The position numbers and the translations under genes are program-made. Positions 50,823 to 62,157 of a stretch of 64,000 nt of DNA are shown here, in pieces. The notes under the pieces are model-generated. The model saw only the letters and a program-made list of their open reading frames with translations. It was not told the DNA's origin and did no database searches. How positions within the stretch are numbered: the first letter of the stretch is position 1; the number at the start of each line of letters is the position of its first letter. The DNA is from Chionis minor (lineage: Eukaryota > Chordata > Aves > Charadriiformes > Chionididae). The stretch is from the NCBI GenBank assembly GCA_013398295.1, contig VZSF01006858.1, positions 1,178,819 to 1,242,818 of the forward strand. The letters are read 5' to 3'.

Positions 50823-51215
50823 TTAAGTATCTTGGATGGGGAGAATAGCTAGTTGAGGCTTAAAAGGGACTTAATAGCAGCCTTTGAAGACCCATGGCAA
50901 AGTTACTGAGAAGATGGAGCCGAGCTCTATACTGAGGTGCATGGCAGAGGACAGAGGTTATAAATTCAAGAGAGATAGTGATAATACATTGGAACAAGGG
51001 AGGTTCTGGCTGGACATCAGGAGAAAATTTTCACCATGAGGCTCGTTATGGACTGGAAGAGGTTGTGGACTCTCTCTCCTTGGAGGTTTTCAAGACCTGA
51101 CTGTTCAAAATGCTGAGCAACCTGACCTGAACTCAGTATTCACCTTGCTTTGAAAGAAAGGTTGGAATAGAGACTTCCTGAGGGCCCTCCCAACCTGAAT
51201 TATTCTGTGACTCTA
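50823..51215 (+). mobile_element. CR1 LINE 3' fragment, older subfamily
   Basis: A CR1 3' fragment with ordered blocks gcagcctttgaagacccatg, gagaagatggagccgagctc, ggaggttctggctggacatc, ggaagaggttgtggactctc, tccttggaggttttcaagac and ccctcccaacctgaattatt. It ends at ctgtgactct. The sequence is closer in type to the copy at 1-1000 than to those at 12.0 and 34.3 kb. No coding capacity remains. Confidence 0.92.
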
Positions 51216-53489
51216 ATTCCCTCTCTCTTTACAGAAGACTCTTACAATTAATCTGCTTTTACTTTTCTCTCATCTAGATTAAATAATAGCAATGTATTCA
51301 GCCTCCCTTCAGAAGTTGTGTTTTCCACAAGCCTGGCTATTGTTATTTTTCCCCCCTGGCTATCTCTGGGTTTCTCCCATCTCTCCTGAAGGGCACTGAG
51401 CCTTTGTTTTGATGTGGTGAGAATGCTTTCCCAGACTGAGGCCAGAGACACCATCAGGTGGCAGAATAGAGATTCTCAGTTCCTCTATAAGAGCTGAACT
51501 TGCATTTGAGATGGCTACTTAAAAGACAGCACAGGACAGCATATACAGCACCGTATTTTGAAATGTGTATATTCTGTAAGGAGACAGTTTGAAGCTACTC
51601 ACTTCTGCACTGCATACTTCCTTAGCCATGCAAGACTTTAAAAATGTGAAGATTAGAGCTACCATGGAATTCAGCTTTTCATGCTTCTACAAACCGTGAG
51701 ATCATTTTTCTTACTTGGAGTATTTGTGCTCTTTTCCAGGGTAGTTTCAAATACATCGTTTTCCCCCAGAAACCTTCAGGTTGGCACCAACCATTAATGT
51801 TGTGCCCAAAGATGAATTTACTTGGAATTTGACTCTTGAAAAGAACAGAAATGGGTTTGCAGCTTTAAATAATGGGTAATGCTTTGACAACAGTATTTTT
51901 TATTTTTAATTTTTGTAAACAACCATATCCCACTAGAATTAAAAAATGTCCTGCAATAAGTCCTCTTCAAGAAAATATGGAGCAAACAGTGCCTTTCAGT
52001 TGTTTATGTGAAACAGAGAGCCAAAACTGTCAATTTTGTTCCTGAATCTTTTTCTCTGAAGACTCAGAAAAACCATAAAGCTACATTTGAATAATAATAA
52101 CCAGAACATACACAGTATTTTCCAGGCACCATCTAAAACTATTTCAGCAGTTGGCATAAACCTTTGCTTCTCATCACCTTATATATCCTCAAAGACCAAA
52201 AAAATACCTCACAGTTTCTATTGTTCTCTTCTCCCCTGTGCTCTCCCCACTAACATAACCACTTTGCCACAGTCTGAAAGGAAAAAAAAAATACATATAG
52301 ATGTTCTCTTATGCAAGGAGTTTTCCTCAGGGTTGATTTTGACACCCTTGGTGGTTTTAGGACAACGTAAAGTTTCTGCAGCAGCATGGCTTTCTTGCTC
52401 CCAGTCTGGCATGCTACTTGTTGATCTTGGTAGAACTGCAGTGAATTTAAATACACAGACAAACATATTTTTTCCTATTTTTCTTGAGCTTATTCCTAAT
52501 CCCTTTCGAGGAATGATATAGTCAAAAGAATGCCAGGCTCAGCTTGAGGACAGCAAGTTTGCAGATTACTTCTTTCCTTCCAAATTACTCAATGTATCAT
52601 TTTTACAAATGTCCATATCAATATAAGATTAAAAAAAAATAATCACTATTTATAAATGGAGGTGTAGCGAGAGTCTGTATTTTGGTACTCATCCTTATGA
52701 TTCCTTATACAGAGTTACAAGTAATCAAACCTCAGGGACTTTGATATCATGCTTGGATCTTAATAATTTCATTTATCACTTTCTTCCTTATGTTTTTTGA
52801 GAGGTGATAAATGGGAAAAATGCATATTTAATCTGTATTTGTTACAAGTAAAACTGCCTCTGAAGTACTGGGCATTTATTTCCACAGCTGGTTCTGAATT
52901 CAAATGCACTGGTTATAAATAATTTCTGAGGCCCATGTAATATTTATGCAGGAAATCTGAAACTTCATGTCATATTTGGAAAAATGAAACACAGGGAGGA
53001 GAGGTTACTTTTCCACTGAACCAGTGCTGGCTCAAGTACCACCACTGCACCTACAAGAACCCAGGAGTAGTGGTTGTTGCACTGCTGTTACCGAGGGTCC
53101 TGAAGGTCTCCCCCTGGCAATCTACACAGTCTGCATAATGATCTGTAATATCTTCTCAGTCCATCCCCCTCATCCCAGCCCTTGGCAAGACTGCTGGCTC
53201 TTACGTGAAGAAACAAAGTGCATCTTCTCATGTCTATCCAAGTGTTTGCCTCACTTGACAGAATATAGAAAATCAGCTGGCTTTGCTGTGCTGTTTTTCT
53301 GCCTGATTGTTTTGGGGAGGGGATGGTTAGGCATGTATTTATTACATTGACTTGTTCAGTAATAACTATACTCTCAGTTACCCCTACATGGGTTAAATAT
53401 AACTGTCCATCTTTCAGGTGGGAATTACCTTACCTGACTCTAGGAATCTCCAATTTGGACAGTTATGGCTGAGCTAGCTTCACTCTATA
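51216..53489. other. Intergenic, no gene recognised
   Basis: No exon recognised. A 144-codon plus-strand frame at 52087-52521 crosses an A10 run and has no family features. Confidence 0.55.
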
Positions 53490-54135
53490 GTCAACAGGAA
53501 GAAATAGATACAAAATGGATAACAAATCTGCAGATGACAAAGCCAGGAAGGACTAGGTGGATGCTGAAAGACAAAATCATATTTCAAAACAGCCATGAAA
53601 AGCTGGAGTGAATGCAAACCTTCTCACTGAAGCGGATCTAATTGACTGCAAAACAACTAGTTAGGCATAGGTCTCCTACGGATGACACTGGATCACAAGC
53701 TGAACATGAGTCCACATTCAAGTCAACATGATTGAGTTTTCAAGGAAAAGGCCTGGGAGTATTAACCTAAAAGATCCTTCCTGCTGCTGTGTCCTGTTCA
53801 GGAACAGTGATACCCCTTCCATTCAAGGGTGGAGTGTGTGCATGGGGTAAATATCTCAAGGGTGATGAGAAAGTGCAATCTAAGAGAAAAGTGGGATCAT
53901 TTCTTCTAAGGAAAAGACCAAGGAGGACTATGCCAGTAGTCTTCAAAAAGGAATGGAGCAGTCTATTCTCCATATTTGTAGCAGGGAGGACAAGAAATTA
54001 CTGACCTGAGGTGAAACAAGAGCTAACTGAACTTCCAAAAGGTTTTTTTTAATGCTAAGAATACTAAAGGACTGGAATAAACGGCTTTAACAGGATCAGG
54101 ATCTCCATCACAGGAAGTCTTTAAGAGACAATCAG
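53490..54135 (+). mobile_element. CR1 LINE, ancient diverged copy
   Basis: A much decayed CR1. The order of weak matches is that of the consensus: caaatctgcagatgacaaag, then cagccatgaaaagctggagt, then ggatcacaagctgaacatga, then ggcctgggagtatt, then gactggaataaacgg and atctccatcacaggaagtct near the 3' end. Many indels separate the blocks, and the 3' terminal repeat is missing. The boundaries are approximate. Confidence 0.7.
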
Positions 54136-56610
54136 GAATTTTGTGGGAGAGTAACAAACTCTTTAACTTGCCAAGCTTTTTTTTCAAATTTATTTTCCTC
54201 CAGTTTTGTGCGTAAGCAGCTGATGCAGAAGGAAATGAATGCTTGTGCGGAATACCACAAACAGCAGGTGATCTAAGCACCAAACGGCTTCCAGTTCCAT
54301 GGACCTTGGGTTTACCCAGACAGCTAGAACATCACATAGCACTACAAAGAAAAGCAGCAGACTATGTTAAACTACACAAGAATTTCAGGTGCTTTTATTG
54401 CAGTACTCTAAAAACCAGCTTATATGTCAAAATTAGGCTCCAGTGAATGGAATATTAGAAAAATAGCCATTCCTCGTAAGATCCACAAACCTCCTCAAGT
54501 TTTTAAAACTTGTAGTCAAGTCAGTTTAGAGGAGACTATGTCCAGAACTCTAAATGTTTTAACTCACAGAGTTATGGCAAGTGGCAATGACTATTTGGAT
54601 CCAGCAACCTAAAACTGCACCAGAGGAACACTTAGGAGCAAATGTTATTGCTTAGGTCATGAAGTCAGAACAGCAGTAGCAAAGGAAACATATTATATTC
54701 CTACTCCTTTCCAATAAGACAGGGAGCATTTCTATTATCTCCTTCCCCTTCGTTTAATCTTACATTGCCCAACCCCAATTACTTTGGAAGACTAATAATA
54801 GCACTAAAGCAGGTGAACCTCAACCAAACAACTATGATGTAGGAAAATAACATCATGAAAGAAACTAAAAATGAATGTGTTGGAGAAGGTGCAGAGTCAG
54901 AGTTGAATATTTAGTGCAACAATAAATACAATAGAAAGTCTCATTAAGGCAAACCAGAAACTGAAAAGGTAGAGAAGAAAAGTGGTTTAAAGCTTTGGCT
55001 AATGCAAAGAAAACAGTTATGGAAAGCAAGGACTTTGAAGTGCTGACACTTCAAACATACAAGCGCTGACAAGGAAAGAGGGAAAGAACCACTAGTCCAA
55101 CTTTGACTGACAAGTGAAAATTATGCTACCTGACAAGGAGAGTGAATGAAAAGATCTAGAGTCTGCATTTTTTTGATCCAGATGCTTTCTGATGGCAAGA
55201 TTACCAGGAGAAAAAGTCCTTCGGCAATATTTGGAAACCATTGGGACAGTTTCCATTTAACATGCTAGCCTCTTCAGAATCAATGAGCTCTTTTTCTGGG
55301 AAAAGGCATTTAAAAAAAGATGCCAATGTTACAGATTCTGATCTTCAGGGAATTAATGGTTGAAGTGTACTGTAACATAAGGGACCTGAAGCAAGGGTAA
55401 TTCTCATTCGCAGCAAAGGTAATTCCCATTCTGGTTAGCAGAGCAGAAACATGGAAGAAGCAGAATAGCAAGGATGGGAAGGACAAGCCAGGGCTTAGGT
55501 AAATGGCTAGAAACCAGATGCAATGCCTAACTATGTTAATATGCCTATATGTTAATGACTTGAACCAATAAAAGACCTAAAAGCTTCAAAGCTAAAGTGC
55601 ACTGAGTCATGCCTCAAAGTGAAATCTAAATCCCTAGCTGGGCGCCTAGCATTCCTGTATAAAACAAGAGAAGCCAGAATTCTCCAAAAGACAGGGATAC
55701 AAGAAAGCCACTGAGCAGGAAAATCCCTGAAGCTAGCCAACATAATGAAACTCAGGACTGTGTATGAGCCTCTCACCTGTCCAGAGATTTCATATCCAAC
55801 CCAAGCATTCCTTTCCCTAGTTGGGAACAAGAACTTCCAGCAAGTCTTCTAGGGAAGGAAAAACCTAGGAAAGCTGTTTGGGAGCAGTGATCATCATTCC
55901 TGTTCAAATTCAGCTGAGGCAGAAACATAATTCATTTTCTTAACAGCCTTGAACAAAGCAGAGCCAAATGGGACTTTAAGCCAATCCCCAAAGGACTGCT
56001 GTAACCTCTGCCTACAGAAACACATTCCATCTTGCTTATCTCTTACGTCCTGAATTTTATGTTCTTGTCCAAGCGGTGGAAGTTTCAAGAATAAATGCTG
56101 TGTCAAGAACAAAAGTCAGCAAGAGCAAAACTTCACCCTGGGATGAGGATATTTCTGTAGGAAGGGAAAGCTGACACTGATGGAAGTGAATTCAGTTCTC
56201 CCATATGCACAGGCAAGTGTTCTTAGTAGCCACTGGGGTACCATGATAGATTAAAATCATAGTCCACAACTGCTCCAGCTCAAATCTTGAGCAGAAAATG
56301 TGCAATTCCTCTTTGTGAGAATCTAAATAGTTATTTCTATACAGCTAAACAGCGTAGCTCTAAAACCATTTTTTTGCTCTAAGGTCAAGTGCACAACTTG
56401 GTTTGTATTCACTGAATTCTCTCCCGTGCAAAACTGGGAGCCACCAAGCTGCTAGTTAGAAGTTTTTGACACGTGCTATACACTTTCTGTGTCTTCTTCG
56501 AGAAGCAGCAGACTATCAGAGGCCAAAACCGAGACAGGGAAAATGCTAACAGTAAAGCAGGATGGATGATCCCGGACCTGAAAATTCCTTCGGGAAGGCA
56601 GGGATGCCAC
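54136..56610. other. Intergenic, no gene recognised
   Basis: AT-rich sequence with no recognised exon or transposon. A near-repeat of ggtaattc(t/c)cattc occurs twice around 55397-55431. The frames at 55552-55830 and 55894-56112 on the minus strand show no family motif. Confidence 0.5.
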
Positions 56611-57200
56611 TCCATTTAGCTTACAGAGCCGAGCTTTTCAGCCAGAGGCCACTAGGGATATTTGCACAGCCTACGACATTTCTGGAATTGCAAACAGAAC
56701 ACGGAAGCCCCCGGTGAATTTAGGTGGTGTCAGGACCAGGCTGCTGCCGTGAGGGAACAGACGAAAGATTTGGATCACGACTCTGGAGTCGAGTGCGTTA
56801 ATCCCTGTTTGAATCCGCCTGCTCAGTTCTCCGCTGGTTAAATGAGGCTGTTCTTTCTTGCCCGCTTCCTAAGGCTGTTGCCAGCCTAACTGCAGGACTG
56901 CGAGGCAATCAGATACTTGGGTAAGTTGCTATCAGCACCCCTGGGGACCTTCTGCCTCTCGTAAGCAGAAATCCTGCAGGAGCTGCTGACACGCAGAGCT
57001 CTTCCTCAGACTTCCTATAACAGGCGGTTGCTTAGCCACAGCGCAGCCCTGGGAGGCTATATATCTCCAGATGTCAACGTGCGGTTAATCCTTGCGCGGG
57101 CAAGGGGCCAGAGGTACAAATGTCCATATGTAATTACCATTCTCTCATGACTAAACACCAGCCCGTGCTCAGCGCCCAGCTAGACGAGAAATTCTTTACA
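56610..57200. promoter_or_regulatory. CpG-dense candidate promoter or enhancer
   Basis: By hand count about two dozen CpG fall between 56627 and 57188, far more than in the flanking kilobases. A TATATAT string lies at 57058-57064 on the + strand, and a consensus splice donor CTTGG|GTAAGT lies at 56916-56926. The donor is upstream of the TATA string, so the two would not serve the same plus-strand transcript from that TATA box; a start further left would be needed. No downstream coding exon was recognised, so a long non-coding RNA start or an enhancer is possible. Confidence 0.3.
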
Positions 57201-57859
57201 GCTTGGAGTCCTCCCCCCTTCCTGCTTGATCAAGAACTCGTTGATCTTGTGACAGTATCTTAATGACTATTTTTGTATGAAGAAGTGAAGCGTGCAGTTA
57301 CTGTGCTAACGCCACATTTTAAATGATATTTACTTGCAAGCAGAGTACGCCTTGTGAACCAATTTGGTTTCACCCCTGCAGTTTTCACAGTTTCCAATAT
57401 ATTTCTTCAAGTGAAGAACAGGAGAGCCCTCCTGTGGCTAATTTAACACCTGTGATATCGCACAGATGCTATGTACAGCAGTAAAAAAATATCGTATGTA
57501 AGTTTTCCTTTGTCCTTACCTCTAGTCTCACCTCCTTTAAATATGGTTGATTTAATGAACCTCAAATTTGTTTTCCAGGCAGTTATATCTCAATTTTTTT
57601 TTTCTTCCACTTAAAATGAGCAAGCCATTCCTCATACCGTATCTGTGCTTCATTTCCTAGTTTTGACAATAGGAATGTAAATTATAAAGTAACCCTCTCT
57701 GAAATGTTTCTCCTGTGGGCTGTAGGGCAGAAAAGAAGCATATGGGGGATTTATTATGCACAATGACCTCATTCTTTCCAAGTTTCCTCTCTCTCAGAAG
57801 ACATATTTGCAATTCACACACACGGTTCAAAACTAGTAGGCTACACATCTGCTGTATGT

Positions 57860-57872
57860 ACACACACACACA
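57860..57872. repeat. (AC)n microsatellite
   Basis: About six and a half AC units. Confidence 0.9.
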
Positions 57873-60800
57873 GCTCCATACATCCCCCAGAAGACAACAG
57901 GCGACAAACCGGTGGGAGTGTTCACATTATTTTTGCATTAGGGCTCTCTCCGTAGCTAAATGAAGCCAACAAGCATCTTAATTAACCCCTAGTTTCTGTA
58001 CGAGCTTCTCAAAGGCACTGCAAAGATAAGACAGCCAGACCATCCAGGGTCCATTTTAAGAAAAAAAATTACTCATGCCTTATATGCTTTTGGTGTCAAA
58101 TGGATAAGCTCGAGGTCAAAAAAGGGAATCAACTGAGCTCTAATGTTCCCTTATTTCTTCTTACTATCCAATTCAGGGATAAATTAATCTAAGTCCTGTA
58201 CTGACGTCAAGAGAACTTGAAGAACTTACGTTTTCTTGACCCTGTGTTTAACCCTTAGGAGGCGCTCATTACTCTGCAGGTGACATGGTACAGATTAAAT
58301 TGCACCTCCAAAGGAAAAAATCCTCAAGCCTCTCAAAGGCACCTAATTTCTGCTCCGTCTGCAATGCACACACCACGCTCGCCTCGTCTTCCTCCATATC
58401 TCTTCAGGGGTGGTTTATTGTTCCTTTCCTCTTTACTCCCTTTTTAACTAGCATGAAAAAATGCTGCAGGGCAGATATTGCTGGCCCAGCAGGTGGGGGA
58501 TACCAGATCTTGAGATCAGAGTGAAAAACACTTTCATTTAGTGACTACATTCGTCCTTTTTCTGTATAAGAATTATTTCTCACGTGACATAAATGTGTTG
58601 TGACTGAGAAAAGCAACTTGCCAAAATACCAGTCCGTAACAGTGGTTTTGGTGTTGCTAGCTGGCCAGTCAGTCAGTAATAACATTGAAGAAAATTTTAT
58701 GACTGAAGGCTAAATACTTCGGGAAATTCCCAATCAAGGTACAATCTAGTAGCAATCAATAACAATCTAGAAGCCCAACCCAGCAGTTGTGTGCATCTGA
58801 CATACAGTTAACACATTTTTCACTCTTAAACAGAAAAAAAAAAAATAATCTCAAAACAACAGATCTAGAGGCTCCATGTGCAGAAACTGTCTGAATCAGC
58901 TCACATAAAACATCATGAAAACTTGGCGAAACAGAGATGATAAAAAAGTAGAAAGACATAACCTGTATTTTCTGAAGATAAGACTTTTCCCAAAGCTAGG
59001 AGGACTGGGATTAAGGACGCTAGGTTGCCTTCTAAAGAGGACATCTAGGCCAAATGTGTTAAACAATATTGGATTTTGGAATTTGCCTAGAAGTAAAATA
59101 GCTGATTTAGGCACCTATCTTTTAGTCCTAACCTTGCATTCTTTTCTTCACAATGACCTGAACTCAATAGCAAAAGTGGAGGGTGTTCTCAACCCAGATG
59201 AGACAATAATATGCAAATAGAAAGTTTAATAAGTGGTTTGAGCCTATTTAGGCTGAGCTAGATCTCTGTCCAACAAATAAGAACCTCTCTAGAAGAACTG
59301 GCACCAGTCTGACTACCTTCAGCCCTGTCTTAATAAGACAGGAACATACAGACCAAAGTGGTGCCTTCTAAAGATGTGGCACTGCTCCGTGTAGTGCACT
59401 GGTGCGGCCTTCTAATGACCTGCCTGTTAAACCAACGATTGGACTATTAAACCATTTTTATTTTTGAAAAGAAATTATATTTACTTCTTAATTTCTCGAA
59501 ACAAGACCACATTCTTTAGCTAGATGTCAGTGCCATTTGAAGCCAGACTATTTTCCCATTGTTTTTATTCTGTGTCTTCATCAGTTCACTTGGTCAGAGG
59601 TGACAGACAGGTTTAAAATTTGTAAGACACAAGTCAAACCTGTTTGAGAAAGATCAGCAGTTCATCTGAGTGCCTGGAGTCCTAAGGGTTGGGCCATTTT
59701 AGTAAATCTGTTTTTAAAAAAAGAATACAGAGAAATGCCTTCGCCTTACACAAACAACCTGCCCAATAGGCAGAAAGTTGCCATTTAATTCAGATGCTGC
59801 ACTATGACATTCTTTTAAAGTGTTTTTTTTTCTATGACAAGCTTTTTCCACAGCGAAGAGCCAGACTTATTTATAAATATTACATTCTTTTTCTGGTCTC
59901 TGGTTAGATGACATGTACAAGTTCTTATTGTGTTCCGGCTACAGAACTCAGGCACAGTCTCATATAAATGTATACACACACATCTTGTATGTTTAGGAAC
60001 ATGTGAATAATTTGCCTTAGAAGAATAGCAGCAATGACTTTAATAGGCCATCCCTAAGTGTAAAATTGTATTCAAAATGAGACCAAAGGTTACATCTCTA
60101 TTTTTTTTGCTGAACAACTGCTTGAAAGAGTCTAAAGCCATGAAGTCTAGAGCTGAGAAAATGAGACTGAAAGTGTTCTTTGAGATAAAATACAATTCAT
60201 CTCAGTGATGTAGGATTAGAAGGAATTTTCCATTGGTTTATAGAGATCCCTGTTAGAAATGGAAAGTTATTTTGCTTCCTCAGGTTACAGGAGCAAGACC
60301 TGAAAAATTAGGAACCTTCTTCTGGTTTGTGCACTTTATGCCACAAAGCATAGTTACAAAAGGCTTGCTGTTGAAGTATTTTGAAGTACCGATAGTTCTT
60401 GCCTGCTGCTTAAAAAAAAAAATCTGTACCTCTTCACTTTAATTCATCCATTTAATCTTTAAAATCAATTTAGCTTTGATGTTTTTATTATTTTGCTGTC
60501 ATTTTAGTAATTCAGATCTTCAAAGGTAAGAACACATTAGCCATTCAAAGCCAAAAATCAAATAAAGCTACACTCCCTGCTCTCTAATCAGAGCTTTCAT
60601 CTGCACATTTATGATCTCAGGAAGAAGCCAAATTAGTCCTAATTGCCTCTAATTTAACTTGGCCACTCAAATAGGATATGAGATCACATTTTATCACACT
60701 GTAGATATTTTAATCGCTAGTGTACACAGACTAGAGAGTCTGCTGTACACTGAAAAAAGCCTATCTTATCACACAGAAGTTCAGCCATGTAGAAACAGAA

Positions 60801-62138
60801 CTGATTTCATTTTATTTTAAAACCACAGACTTTAGACAACATGTGTTCTCCGTTTGATGTGCACTTTAGGTTGACTTCCAATTGTGCGCTTGAAATAATT
60901 CTTTAACGTTTAGATTCTTTAAGCCTCGAGTGGCCTGAAGCAATTTAAATTGCTTCAATATTAATGCAGCTTTACACGAGGAGAAGACCTTTTGCTTAAA
61001 GACTTTAAGGAAAGGCAGGTGGCCGGGAGAAGAGGCACCTTGGAGCTGCTCGGGTCCGGCCACAAGGCAGGACACTCCTGCCTTCAGCTCCCGCTTCGGT
61101 AGCTGCTGCAGCTTTGTAGGAGAACTTGGAAATACTTGAGGGCAGTCAAAGGGCTGATGCAAGGGTGTTTGCGTCAATGTGCTGGGTCAGCATGAATCAG
61201 AAATTCTCTCATTTTGCTTCGCTTATGTTCATTTTGATTTTCTACCTCAAGTGAAATACCTAATTATCACTTCACCATTCTTTTCCTCTTGCTTAATTAT
61301 CTACCAGCTTACATCTGCTGACAGTATCTTTCATTTGAAGCAAGATGATCAAATGCAGTTAAACACTTTTTAAGAATAACCTTGGGAAGGTTGATACTCC
61401 TTAGAGAGCCCATGAAGGCAGTGGCAAATTGGGAATGTTGCTGACTACAAACTAGAGAGGGAGCAAATGTTACACATTTACTTTAAAGCAGAAGAGCTGG
61501 GCAAGATAAATTTTGTAATCAGAAACACTTCAACTGTCAGCCTGTTTCTAAAAGTTATGTGTAACTGGAGAATGTGAATGCCATGAAACCTCTGTATTTA
61601 ATAAACGTTCAAAAATTGAGTGTTTTTATTACTGGAAATTATTGGAAAATCTACAGACCAAGCATTATTCATAGCAGTTATTTGGCAAGCAAATTTGGAT
61701 AATGGAAGCGCTGAGAAGCAAAGGAATCACAGTTGTTAGCTATTGGCTATAAGTTGTTTTCCTCCCCTACGTGGAGCAGCTCAAGCTATTTCACTGGCAT
61801 TTGTTAAGGAGGACGTTTTCAGCAATATAAAAATCGCAGTTTAGAGCCCTGTTCTGTGGAAACCTAATTCTCTCCTACTTTTGGAGGAGTGCCTCTAAAT
61901 CAACCCATGTCTCTACTGGGCAGTTAAGCTGCTTTGGGACCGGGAAAGAGAACAGCGCATGCAAGCGTAAGCAGAAAACTCTCTTCCGTCAGTCAGCCGG
62001 ATTGATGACTGGTGATTCATCTCCACATTGAGATGGAAACCCGAGCACACAGGCATGCCGGGTGGTTTTCTTTAAATAAATCAGGAAAATTTCTTCCTTC
62101 CCTGCAGAGTGGAGAAATCATCTAGAACAAGACAGCTT

Positions 62139-62157
62139 CCCCCCCCCACCCCGCCCC
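62139..62157. repeat. C-rich tract
   Basis: A run of C with one A and one G interruption, ending ccccgcccc. Confidence 0.9.

Noticed and set aside
52087..52521. 144-codon plus-strand frame
   Set aside because: Runs through a poly-A tract, has no domain features and is matched by overlapping minus-strand frames.
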